Below the pieces are notes generated by a model. That model saw nothing but the letters and a program-made list of their open reading frames with translations. It ran no database searches and had not been told where the DNA came from. Shown one piece after another: positions 52,722 through 61,187 of a DNA stretch of 64,000 bases. Origin of the DNA: UBA11574 sp963752565 (GTDB lineage: Bacteria; Desulfobacterota; Desulfobacteria; Desulfobacterales; UBA11574); contig CAVVZC010000018.1 in assembly GCA_963752565.1 (NCBI GenBank), positions 12,534 to 76,533 on the forward strand, given 5' to 3'. The position numbers were made by a program, and so were the translations under genes. Each line of letters starts with the position of its first letter. Positions within the stretch are counted from its first letter, which is position 1.

Positions 52722-54191
52722 TTAGGTATTGCATATCCAGAAGATAGCCTCTTCCAAAATTATTTTGGGCTTTTGTTTCGTGTATTTGAGCCGGAAATCA
52801 GCCTGACTCAGGTGTTCAATGTCGTCAATAAGCTCATTTTTCGTAAATTTCTCTGACTTTATCAACATTTTGTACACAGGATAAGGATTGTCTGGAATTC
52901 CAAGATCCGTCACCGGTTTACGTTTTTTATTTTCACGCTTCTTATTTTTTCGTTGGGCGTCCCCATCCATATCTCCCGAAAGCATGTCATCCCAACCTTC
53001 AATCTGATTCAGAAGTTCTTTATTATATGCCTGAACCGATGCCATAATGCTGTTTTTAAACTGAGCATACTGCATTTCAGGATTCCAGGAACCTCCATGA
53101 GGACTTTCCGCAAAATCCCTGATCACCAAAAGCTTTCTGATCTGATTGGTCATTGAGGCCAGAATTTGAAGGGGGTGATATTTCTCCATCAAAAGTGAAT
53201 TTAAAAAAAAGAGCGATTTATCAATATTTCGATCTGCTATCGCATTTGTCAATTCATATATGGGGTCCTTTTTTGTGCGTTTTAGAACAAACGCTACATC
53301 CTCTACCGTGATCCGCTTCCGATCTCCGACATAGCTCATCAGTTTTTCAAGGTTATCGGAAAAGGTTCCAATATCAAAACCGGTCATTTCATACATTGTC
53401 CGGTATGCTCCCTTATCCATTGTCTTCTCATACCGGTCAAGCAAGACTTCCATCCTTTCAGAAAGGACAGCTTCTTGTGCAATTTTGTCCGCCCTTCGAT
53501 CTCCTTTTGGCACCGAGCAGTCAATAATCATGCCGATTTTTTTTATGATCTTAAAAAGCTTCCGGCGTTTATCAACCCTATCAGTGGTAATGACCAGATG
53601 ATTTCTTTTGGGAAATCCTTTTTCAATGGCCTGCTGCAAAATATCGACATTATATTCTTCAGACGGTATAAAAAGGTTGTTTTCCTTGCAAAACTTTATG
53701 ACGTTATCCAGCCATTCATGATCACTCGATTGGTCTGAATCGAGTTTCAAACTCTTTATTCTATTTGTCTCACTGATATCATTAAATGATAGATTTAAAA
53801 TACCCAGAAGACTCAACAGTAACGTTGCCGCCTCCTTAATGTTTTGGGTATCATAGGCTTCTTTTGCTTTTTGAAACAACCGTCCTTCATCCTGTTTTGA
53901 GTAAAATATATTGGAGTCGCAAATGGCAACCACTTTTGTTTCAGCTAAAAGTGAATAGGTGTTTATCCGTTCGACAACCTCTTTGATATGACCATTCGTG
54001 CCGTCGATGACTTCGTAATTAAAACCCCGATTCTTTTTGGGCAACAAGACATCCAGCAGGGTTTCCAGCGCGCTTTTGTAAAGCAGCGCTTCACCATAAA
54101 TCAAATACACCGGGGCAAAACCTTTGACCTTTTGATTTTCCTTAAGGTTTTGCAAATAATCATTCAGTTCTTTATATTGAATTTCAGGCAT
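52722..54191 (-). CDS. holA: DNA polymerase III delta subunit (HolA), with large insertion
   Basis: Clamp-loader subunit that opens the beta clamp. The 489-residue reading has PVYLIYGEALLYKSALETLL at the N-terminus, EVIDGTNGHIKEVVERINTYSLLAETKVVAI, then HLVITTDRVDKRRKLFKIIKKIGMIIDCSVPKGDRRADKI and the C-terminal PIYELTNAIADRNIDKSLFFLNSLL. Typical HolA is about 340 residues; here an insertion of about 80 residues follows residue 100 and a Lys-rich insertion lies near 420-440. I chose ATG 54191; a TTG 27 bases upstream (54218) is possible. Copies of the same palindrome lie on both sides. Confidence 0.85.
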   Translation of the reverse strand: MPEIQYKELNDYLQNLKENQKVKGFAPVYLIYGEALLYKSALETLLDVLLPKKNRGFNYEVIDGTNGHIKEVVERINTYSLLAETKVVAICDSNIFYSKQDEGRLFQKAKEAYDTQNIKEAATLLLSLLGILNLSFNDISETNRIKSLKLDSDQSSDHEWLDNVIKFCKENNLFIPSEEYNVDILQQAIEKGFPKRNHLVITTDRVDKRRKLFKIIKKIGMIIDCSVPKGDRRADKIAQEAVLSERMEVLLDRYEKTMDKGAYRTMYEMTGFDIGTFSDNLEKLMSYVGDRKRITVEDVAFVLKRTKKDPIYELTNAIADRNIDKSLFFLNSLLMEKYHPLQILASMTNQIRKLLVIRDFAESPHGGSWNPEMQYAQFKNSIMASVQAYNKELLNQIEGWDDMLSGDMDGDAQRKNKKRENKKRKPVTDLGIPDNPYPVYKMLIKSEKFTKNELIDDIEHLSQADFRLKYTKQKPKIILEEAIFWICNT

Positions 54192-54271
54192 TGTAAAAAT
54201 CTTTATCCAAGAAACCAAGCCTTGATTACACCCGGAAGGGATTCGCTTTGTCGAATGTTCATTGACTTATT

Positions 54272-54415
54272 GAAATTCCAAAAATCAAACCTCATATATC
54301 AAGCAAATTCCAATGACCAAAATTCGAAAATCCAAACAATTTCTTCTCTGGGTAGGTTTTGGTCATTGACTATTTGAATTTGAGATTTATTTGTAATTTG
54401 GTGCTTGGAATTTAT
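54272..54415. repeat. CAATGACCAAAA-type palindromic repeat, copy 2 (upstream of holA)
   Basis: TTCCAATGACCAAAATT (54308-54324) and TTTTGGTCATTG (54357-54368) are inverted, with further matching AATTTG arms, similar to copy 1. No coding content. The rest of the gap up to lspA (54416-54504) shows nothing more. Confidence 0.75.
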
Positions 54416-54504
54416 AGTTTTTATACACAAAACTCCAAGGCAGCAGTCATCTATCTCTGATCCGACCCAGAAGACCAGATTTTCAATGAAAGGATAATCG
54501 GGCC

Positions 54505-55023
54505 TTACGGCATTTTCTTAAAGAGAAGATGAAATATAAAAATAGTGATTCCAACAGTAATTGCGCTATCTGCGACATTAAAGGCAGGCCAGTGGTAGTT
54601 ACGGACGTAAAAGTCCAGAAAGTCAACGACCTCTCCAATTCTAATTCTGTCAATCAGATTACCTATTGCACCGCCGAGGATTAAGGCAAACCCCGAGGCG
54701 AGAAAAGGATGTGTTCTGTGCGTGTTTTTATAGAAGTAAAAAATAAAGCAAATGGCAAAAGACGAGAGCAAAAGAAAAAGGAAATTGCGCAAGCTCGAAT
54801 CCTGATGGGCCATAAACCCGAAAGCACCACCGGGATTATGAATGTGTGTGATGTTGAAAAATCCAGGTATAATGGTAATGGAATGATAAAGTGGAAGGTT
54901 TTTTAAAATTAAGATCTTTGTAATTTGGTCAAGTATAATGACTAAACCGGAAATAACGGCAAGTTTTGTATATTTGCCATACTTGGAATCTGATCCGTCT
55001 GAAGCAATAAAACTCGAGCACAC
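54505..55023 (-). CDS. lspA: Lipoprotein signal peptidase
   Basis: Cleaves lipoprotein signal peptides at the inner membrane. The 172-residue protein has four hydrophobic segments and the two catalytic Asp motifs GNLIDRIRIGEVVDFLDF and FNVADSAITVG. GTG start, with GGAATAA upstream. It lies 134 bases downstream of ileS on the same strand, a common pairing. Lipoproteins elsewhere in the window fit with it. Confidence 0.94.
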   Translation of the reverse strand: MCSSFIASDGSDSKYGKYTKLAVISGLVIILDQITKILILKNLPLYHSITIIPGFFNITHIHNPGGAFGFMAHQDSSLRNFLFLLLSSFAICFIFYFYKNTHRTHPFLASGFALILGGAIGNLIDRIRIGEVVDFLDFYVRNYHWPAFNVADSAITVGITIFIFHLLFKKMP

Positions 55024-55157
55024 TTTTAAATTATTCCTTTATTAAATTGTCGGTCTTCAATTCTCCCAGCCTGGTTATTTCACGTGTGCGAGGCGTTCAT
55101 TTGCAATGTAAATAACAAACCGTTTTCATTTCTAATAAAAAGGTCTCTCAAAATTTT

Positions 55158-57953
55158 TCATGCAAAATTCAGGGCATCCTGGCACCGATTACAAATCGTC
55201 GGTTGTTCAGAATCGGCTCCAACGGAAATCTCATGGATCCAGCACCGTTCGCATTTTTTACCCGATGCAGGTTCAACCCGTATTGACAAACCTTCAATAT
55301 CAAGGCTTTTATATATTTCGTCGGGTTTATCTCCTTTCATCAGCGAAGCTTCCGAAACGATAAATATCGTTCTTAAGTCATCCTTATACTTTTCAAGAAT
55401 ATCGTATAGGTCACCATCTGTAAAAATGGTGGTAGATGCATCCAGAGAATGCCCAATGAGTTTTTTTACTCGTGCCTCCTCAAGTGCTTTTGTAACTTCA
55501 CCTCGAACTTCAATGATTTTCTTCCATTCTTCTGCCAAGTGTTCATCTTTCCATGCCTCATTAACCACCGGCAATGACGTCATATGAACACTTTCTGAAT
55601 TCATTTTACGGCCCGGCATGAAATTCCAGATTTCTTCAGCAGTAAATGCAAGTATCGGCGCCATTATTCGGGCCAGGGAGTCGAGTATTTTGTAAATGAC
55701 GGTTTGCGCACTTCTTCTTTCTTTGGATTGAGATGGTGACGTGTACAGCCGGTCCTTGAGAATATCAAGATAAAATGCAGAAAGATCGACGATACAGTAG
55801 TTATAAAGGGCATGGTAAATAATGTGAAACTCGTAAGTATCGTAAGCTCTGCGTGTCCTTTGAACCAGCTCCTGAAGCCTGTGCAGCGCAAATCGGTCCA
55901 AATCAGACATCTTATCATAAGAGACCACATCCTTTTTTGGATCAAAATCATATAGATTACCCAGAAGGAATCGGCTGGTATTTCTTATTCTTCTGTAGGC
56001 ATCGCTCAACTGCTTTAATATATTTTCAGAAATACGAATATCATCCCTGTAATCAGACGCGGATACCCATAGACGGAGGATTTCAGCGCCATGTTTTTTA
56101 ATTACCTCTTCCGGTGCCACGACGTTACCAAGAGACTTGGACATTTTTTTGCCTTCGGCATCGACGACAAATCCATGCGTCAAAACAGATTTGTAAGGGG
56201 CACTTCCCCTTGTTCCAACTGCAGTTAGGAGTGAACTGTGAAACCATCCTCTGTGCTGATCACTGCCTTCCAGATAGAGATCTGCAGGCCATTTAAGGTT
56301 CGAACGTTGTTCCAGTACCGCTGCATGGCTGACACCGGAATCAAACCATACATCCAGAATATCATCTTCTTTAATGAACGCCTTGTTGCCGCATGTTTTA
56401 CATACGGCATCTTCAGGAAGCAGTTCTTCTACATTTTTTTCAAACCATATATCGGCACCATTTTCCTCAAACAATGTGCAGATACGGTCGATGACATCCG
56501 AATTGAGATACATCGCGTTGCATTTTTCGCAATAAAAAATAGCGATGGGAACGCCCCATGCCCGCTGTCTTGAAACGCACCAGTCCGGGCGATTTTCAAT
56601 CATTCCGTAGATTCGTTCTTTTCCCCAGTGTGGAATCCATGTCACAGCGTCAATTTCTTTTAGGGCATTTTTTCTCAATCCTGTTTTGTCCATGGATATA
56701 AACCACTGAGGGGTAGCCCTAAAAATGACCGGCTTCTTGCAGCGCCAACAATGGGGATAGGAATGCTTCATTTTTTCCTGGGCAATCAAAGCGCCATTTT
56801 TATGGAGATTGGCAACGATATTCGAATTGGCCTCGAAAACAAACTGGCCGCCAAATAAATCGGCTTCTTGGGTAAAACATCCGTTGTCATCTACCGGAGA
56901 GTACGCATCTAAATTATATAAAAGCCCTACTTCATAATCTTCACGGCCGTGACCGGGAGCGGTATGAACGCAGCCTGTTCCGGCTTCAAGCGTTACGTGA
57001 GATCCAATGATGATCAATGATTCACGGTCATATATCGGATGGCGGCATCTCTTTCGTTCAAGTGCGTCAGCCCTAATCTCGGCAAGTATGGAGAAGTCTG
57101 AAAACCCAAAGGTTTTCATGCAATCTTCTACCAGCTCCTTTGCCAGAATAAGTACTTCACCATTTTTTGTGTCGACAGCGGCATAAATAATATCCGGATG
57201 AAGTGCAATGGCCAGGTTCGCCGGGATAGTCCAGGGCGTTGTGGTCCAAATAACCACAAATACCTTCTTATCGGCCAGGCCGTTGATCTTGTGACTTAAA
57301 TCATCCTGAAGCAAAAATTTAACAAAAATAGACGGCGATGATTCATCATGATATTCAATTTCTGCTTCAGCAAGGGCCGTTTTACAGCTACAACACCAGT
57401 ATATCGGTTTTTTACTTCGAAAAAGACTACCTTCCAGTGCAAAGTTGTTACACTCACGGGCAATCGTGGCTTCATACGCGTAATTCATGGTCAAATATGG
57501 ATTTTCCCATTCACCCATGACCCCCAATCGTTTAAATTCTTCCCGCTGTATATCAATAAATTTTTCAGCATAAGCCCTGCACAGCCTTCGAATCTCACCT
57601 TGAGACATTTTTAATTTCCTGGAGCCCAGCTCTTTTTCAACATTGTGTTCAACGGGAAGTCCGTGACAATCCCAGCCCGGAACATACACAGCATCAAAAC
57701 CAGCCATCTGGCGGGAACGAACAATAAAGTCCTTTAAAATCTTATTGAGCGCCGTGCCAATATGAATATGTCCGTTTGCATAGGGTGGACCGTCGTGCAA
57801 AATAAAAGAATCACGACCTGTGGAAGCTTGTCTGATTTTTTCATATAATCGGCGCTCATCCCACGACTTCAACTGCTCGGGCTCGCGCTTTGCGAGTCTG
57901 GCTTTCATAGGGAATTTTGTATTGGGAAGGTTGAGTGTTTTTTTATAGTCCAT
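55158..57953 (-). CDS. ileS: Isoleucyl-tRNA synthetase
   Basis: Charges tRNA-Ile. The 931-residue protein has the class I core DGPPYANGHIHIGTALNK (HIGH motif as HIGT, residues 64-67), editing domain, GWDCHGLPVE, KMSKSLGNVV, and a C-terminal zinc motif CERCW..CNRC. HIGT instead of HIGH is a variant I think also occurs in relatives. Promoter-like TTGACA lies about 155 bases upstream on the minus strand (58114-58109). lspA follows. Confidence 0.97.
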   Translation of the reverse strand: MDYKKTLNLPNTKFPMKARLAKREPEQLKSWDERRLYEKIRQASTGRDSFILHDGPPYANGHIHIGTALNKILKDFIVRSRQMAGFDAVYVPGWDCHGLPVEHNVEKELGSRKLKMSQGEIRRLCRAYAEKFIDIQREEFKRLGVMGEWENPYLTMNYAYEATIARECNNFALEGSLFRSKKPIYWCCSCKTALAEAEIEYHDESSPSIFVKFLLQDDLSHKINGLADKKVFVVIWTTTPWTIPANLAIALHPDIIYAAVDTKNGEVLILAKELVEDCMKTFGFSDFSILAEIRADALERKRCRHPIYDRESLIIIGSHVTLEAGTGCVHTAPGHGREDYEVGLLYNLDAYSPVDDNGCFTQEADLFGGQFVFEANSNIVANLHKNGALIAQEKMKHSYPHCWRCKKPVIFRATPQWFISMDKTGLRKNALKEIDAVTWIPHWGKERIYGMIENRPDWCVSRQRAWGVPIAIFYCEKCNAMYLNSDVIDRICTLFEENGADIWFEKNVEELLPEDAVCKTCGNKAFIKEDDILDVWFDSGVSHAAVLEQRSNLKWPADLYLEGSDQHRGWFHSSLLTAVGTRGSAPYKSVLTHGFVVDAEGKKMSKSLGNVVAPEEVIKKHGAEILRLWVSASDYRDDIRISENILKQLSDAYRRIRNTSRFLLGNLYDFDPKKDVVSYDKMSDLDRFALHRLQELVQRTRRAYDTYEFHIIYHALYNYCIVDLSAFYLDILKDRLYTSPSQSKERRSAQTVIYKILDSLARIMAPILAFTAEEIWNFMPGRKMNSESVHMTSLPVVNEAWKDEHLAEEWKKIIEVRGEVTKALEEARVKKLIGHSLDASTTIFTDGDLYDILEKYKDDLRTIFIVSEASLMKGDKPDEIYKSLDIEGLSIRVEPASGKKCERCWIHEISVGADSEQPTICNRCQDALNFA

Positions 57954-58188
57954 ATAACCTCCAAAACCGATTTTTTATGACCTCAACTGCTCTTAAACAA
58001 AACAGGAGATATATTTTTAGTCGTCTATCCCTGATGCCCTAACTCATTGCCATGAAGACTCAAAGATTGGGTTTTAAATTCTGAAAGGTACATTTAACAC
58101 AGTTCTCTGTCAAGGAAATACACACGTGAATGTGAACCTGGTCGCAAGGTTTTTCTATATCGAATTTTGCAATGTAACGATTTACACT

Positions 58189-58224
58189 AAAAAGCCCGGG
58201 CAATATCTTTTGTCCGGGCTTTTT
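58189..58224 (-). terminator. Bidirectional-looking terminator between HNH gene and ileS
   Basis: AAAAAGCCCGG and CCGGGCTTTTT form an 11-bp stem with T-runs on both strands. It lies after the HNH gene (minus strand). The rest of the 57954-58263 gap is the upstream region of ileS. Confidence 0.85.
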
Positions 58225-58263
58225 GGTGTAATCCGATGTTGTTAGAATGTAAATTATCGGTCC

Positions 58264-58770
58264 TTAATATATCCCAAAATCCTTCAATACTTCATTGATG
58301 CCGAGTTTTCTAACTTTCAGTCTCAGAAATTCTGCAATCGTTGGCTGATACACTTTCACCTTAATGTACATACGGGCTTCCGAAGGTGTTCTTCCACCTT
58401 TTATATTATTACATGGCTTACAGGAAGAAACACAGTTCTCAAATGTAGTCCTGCCACCTTTAGATTTCGGTATAATATGATCGATCGTAAGTTTCCCATG
58501 ATGGCATCCACAATATGCACACTTGAATCCATCTCTGATAAGAACATTTTTCTTGCTAAAAGGCACTCTGCTTATGTAAAGCGTCCTGATCAGTTTCATC
58601 AGTCGCATGACTGCAGGGATTTTAATGGCAATGCCCTCTGCAGTTCTAACTATTTTTTCAGAATGTTTTAAAACCTGTACCTTTCCTTTTGTTATAAGGC
58701 ATATCGCCCGTTTCCAGTTCACCATATTCAGAAAGGTATAGTCGGCATTCAGGATAACACATTGAGGCAT
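58264..58770 (-). CDS. HNH endonuclease family protein
   Basis: A 168-residue protein with a C-terminal HNH domain: CAYCGCHHGKLTIDHIIPKSKGG and NCVSSCKPCNNIKGGRTP; the two CxxC pairs hold a structural zinc. The N-terminal 70 residues (PQCVILNADYTFLNMVNWKRAICLI-KGKV) match a widespread small HNH family of unknown function found in many bacteria. The ATG follows GGGAG by about five bases. No restriction-system partner is adjacent. Confidence 0.85.
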   Translation of the reverse strand: MPQCVILNADYTFLNMVNWKRAICLITKGKVQVLKHSEKIVRTAEGIAIKIPAVMRLMKLIRTLYISRVPFSKKNVLIRDGFKCAYCGCHHGKLTIDHIIPKSKGGRTTFENCVSSCKPCNNIKGGRTPSEARMYIKVKVYQPTIAEFLRLKVRKLGINEVLKDFGIY

Positions 58771-59071
58771 GTTTTTCTCCCGTAATCCTTTTATTCAAAA
58801 TCTCATACCTGATTTTAAAGTCAAAATCAACAATAAGATACAAAATATCCGTTCACAAATATCCAGACATTATTCAAACCTAAATTGAGCATTTCAAATA
58901 GCGCCAGTGTATAATAAATTTAAAATATTTAGGAGGTTTTCATTGTTATAAGCGTTAAACACGATCACCGATTCGTCAGAAAGGAATCGAAACAAAATTG
59001 CCACAATTTGAAACCCTCCATTTAATAAAAAAGGGGGCAGTGTTATTAAAACAATAACCCCTGGTATTTAT

Positions 59072-59133
59072 TGGTGCCCGGGACGAGAATTGAACTCGTA
59101 CAGCCACTAAAGTCATAGGGATTTTAAGTCCCT
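59072..59133 (-). other. 3' fragment of tRNA-Leu(UAA), probable integration attachment-site scar
   Basis: The minus strand carries the anticodon arm AGGGA-CTTAAAA-TCCCT, a long variable arm (ATGACTTTAGTGGCTGT), the T arm ACGAG-TTCAATT-CTCGT, the acceptor 3' strand CCCGGGC, discriminator A and CCA. The 5' acceptor strand and D arm are missing. Such a fragment, starting at the anticodon stem, is the usual footprint of an element integrated into a tRNA gene. Confidence 0.85.
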
Positions 59134-59811
59134 TTTTTTATTATTCCCATATCATCCATTTATTTAGTTTATAGAGTTATATTATTTAGTTATAGTTTTT
59201 TCAATTCCCTTGACTTCCCATAAAAACCCATACAAGGTGAGACAGCAGTGGGACAATCTTAGCTTAATCTTAAATCTGGAGAGATATAATGGCTACGAAA
59301 TGGATTGGAATTAAGTATGTATTTGCCGTAATAAGACAAGTATATAGCTCTGCAAAACAAAATAGGATTTAAATTGGGAATTCACCTTTAAAAAGTTTGA
59401 GCATGGTATGGAAAACGCCAGAAAAGAAAAGCAGACTCAATCAGAAGCTGTCGAGAGGAATTAAACTTAAAGGTCTGGCCTATGGTAATGAATATCTCAG
59501 ATATCTACGAATCTTATAATCTTTTTTAGATAACAGAAATCGATATTTTGAACAAAATCATATTCAGGTTCAATCAAACTCTCAATACGTTATTTTGTCA
59601 TATATCTGAATGTATTAACCTTCTGTGATTTCAATAATAATATTGACTCTTCATATCTTGTTATATTATGAATTAATATTAGCTCACTTAAATTTCTTGC
59701 TCCCACGGATTTAAAGCTGATTTCTTTCGACACTTAATGTCCGGGTTATAGCTCTTTCCCTTAAGGTACTGACCAATTTCTTTTTCTCTAAACCATTAGG
59801 AAGACGCTTCC
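59134..59811. other. AT-rich, gene-poor region beside tRNA fragment
   Basis: No intact gene. A short frame at 59289 (ATGGCTACGAAATGGATTGG) stops after 27 codons; its MATKWIGIKY start faintly resembles some tyrosine recombinases, but this is a guess. Base composition drops compared with the region left of 59072. A weak GGAAG ribosome site precedes the cyclase ATG at 59812. Confidence 0.4.
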
Positions 59812-60405
59812 ATGGCTCCACAAGACTTCAAACGTAAGCTCACCGCTATCCTCAGTGCGGATGTCGAAGGCTACAGCCGTCTCATGGGTGAAGATGAAGA
59901 AGCCACCGTCCGAACAATAACAGCATACCGTGAGGTGATGACCACCCTTATCCAGCAGCACAGCGGAAAAGTGGTGGATTCTCCGGGGGACAATTTGCTG
60001 GCCGAGTTTGCCAGTGTGGTCGATGCAGTGCAATGTGCTGTGGCGGTTCAAAAAGAAATCAATGCCCGAAATACCGAACTGCCCGAAAATAGGAAGATGC
60101 AGTTTCGTATTGGCATCAACCTTGGAGATGTCATTCAAGAAGGTGACCGGATATATGGTGATGGCGTCAATATCGCTGCCAGGCTGGAAGGATTGGCCGA
60201 GCCGGGTGGTATTTGCATTTCCAAGACAGCTTTTGATCACATCGAAAGCAAGCTGCCGTATGGATATGATTTTATCGGCGATCAAACGGTAAAAAACATT
60301 TCCAAACCGGTGGGTGCCTATCAGGTTTTGATGGAGCCGAGGGTGACGGTTAGAGGAAAGCTGGAAGAGGAACCTGAGATAACCATAACCTATTCAAAAT
60401 TTTAG
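59812..60405 (+). CDS. Class III adenylate/guanylate cyclase catalytic domain (stand-alone)
   Basis: Makes cAMP or cGMP from ATP or GTP. The 197-residue protein holds a single CHD domain: metal Asp in LSADVEGYSRLM, second metal Asp in DSPGDNLLAEF, GDVIQEGDRIYGDGVNIAARLEGLAEPGGICIS with the transition-state Asn/Arg. The related family usually continues into TPR repeats; here the chain ends about 30 residues after the domain (ITYSKF), so it may be naturally short or truncated. An HD phosphohydrolase gene begins 11 bases later. Confidence 0.85.
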   Translation: MAPQDFKRKLTAILSADVEGYSRLMGEDEEATVRTITAYREVMTTLIQQHSGKVVDSPGDNLLAEFASVVDAVQCAVAVQKEINARNTELPENRKMQFRIGINLGDVIQEGDRIYGDGVNIAARLEGLAEPGGICISKTAFDHIESKLPYGYDFIGDQTVKNISKPVGAYQVLMEPRVTVRGKLEEEPEITITYSKF

Positions 60406-60416
60406 CTAATCTTGAT

Positions 60417-61067
60417 ATGAAACTAAGATACAAGCCTCATACACCTCGGCTGAAAATCGTAGACAACTATATAAGGGCGTTATTTAAAGATGAGTTGCCA
60501 GACGGCATTAAATATCATGAAGCCGATCATACACTTCATCCGACCAAAGGAGTCGTTGCTGCTGCCAACAGTATTGCAATATCTGAGAAGATCTCCGAAC
60601 ATGATAGAGAATTGTTAATTACCGCGGCCTATTTTCATGACACGGGTTACATTAGAGAATATGAAAAAAATGAGCCGATTGCGGCACGAATGGCAGGCAG
60701 AATCCTTAAATTGATCGGTTATAAGCCAAACGAAATTGTGAAGGTTCAACAGATGATACTATCAACTGATCTTGAGCGTGAACCGAAAACCCATGTTGAA
60801 AAGATCCTTTGTGATGCCGATCTCGACCACTTCGGCAGAGAAGATTTTTTCAAATTGGATGGAAAAGTAAGAGAAGGACGGCATGCTAGAGGCATCGATG
60901 TCAGTGATGAAGCAAAATGGTACAAAGGTACCCTCGAATTTGTAAAAAAACACCAATATTATACTGAATCTCAGAAAAAGTTGAGAGGAAAAGGGAAGCA
61001 AAGAAACATCAAGAGGCTCTTAAAAAAATTGGAAGATATTGAAAAAAAGAGTCGAGGCCAAATATAA
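60417..61067 (+). CDS. HD-domain phosphohydrolase
   Basis: A 216-residue protein with the metal-binding HD set: H in NSIAISEKISEHDRELL region, FHDTGY (HD pair), and CDADLDHFG (late Asp). HD proteins hydrolyse nucleotides or phosphodiesters. It is 11 bases downstream of the cyclase gene, so the two may form a synthesis/breakdown pair; this is inferred from adjacency only. The C-terminus is Lys-rich. Confidence 0.8.
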   Translation: MKLRYKPHTPRLKIVDNYIRALFKDELPDGIKYHEADHTLHPTKGVVAAANSIAISEKISEHDRELLITAAYFHDTGYIREYEKNEPIAARMAGRILKLIGYKPNEIVKVQQMILSTDLEREPKTHVEKILCDADLDHFGREDFFKLDGKVREGRHARGIDVSDEAKWYKGTLEFVKKHQYYTESQKKLRGKGKQRNIKRLLKKLEDIEKKSRGQI

Positions 61068-61187
61068 TCCTGTGTTGTGTAGCACCTATTTCTCTGCTGG
61101 TCCCGCTAATAATTCACATTTTACTCTCTAATTTGAAATATTTTTTCTAATCTCTTATTAACAACATTTTAGAAAGGGGTGATTGTA

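Noticed and set aside
38847..54415. CRISPR array from the many palindromic repeats
   Set aside because: Repeats are few, of several unrelated types and not regularly spaced; no cas gene was seen.
55158..57953. HIGT in place of HIGH in IleS as a sign of lost function
   Set aside because: All other motifs are intact and this variant seems to occur in relatives; treated as lineage variation.
58264..58770. HNH gene as part of a defence or restriction system
   Set aside because: It belongs to a common stand-alone family and has no methylase, helicase or other partner nearby.
59289..59371. Decayed integrase start next to the tRNA scar
   Set aside because: Only about ten residues resemble recombinase N-termini; too weak to call.
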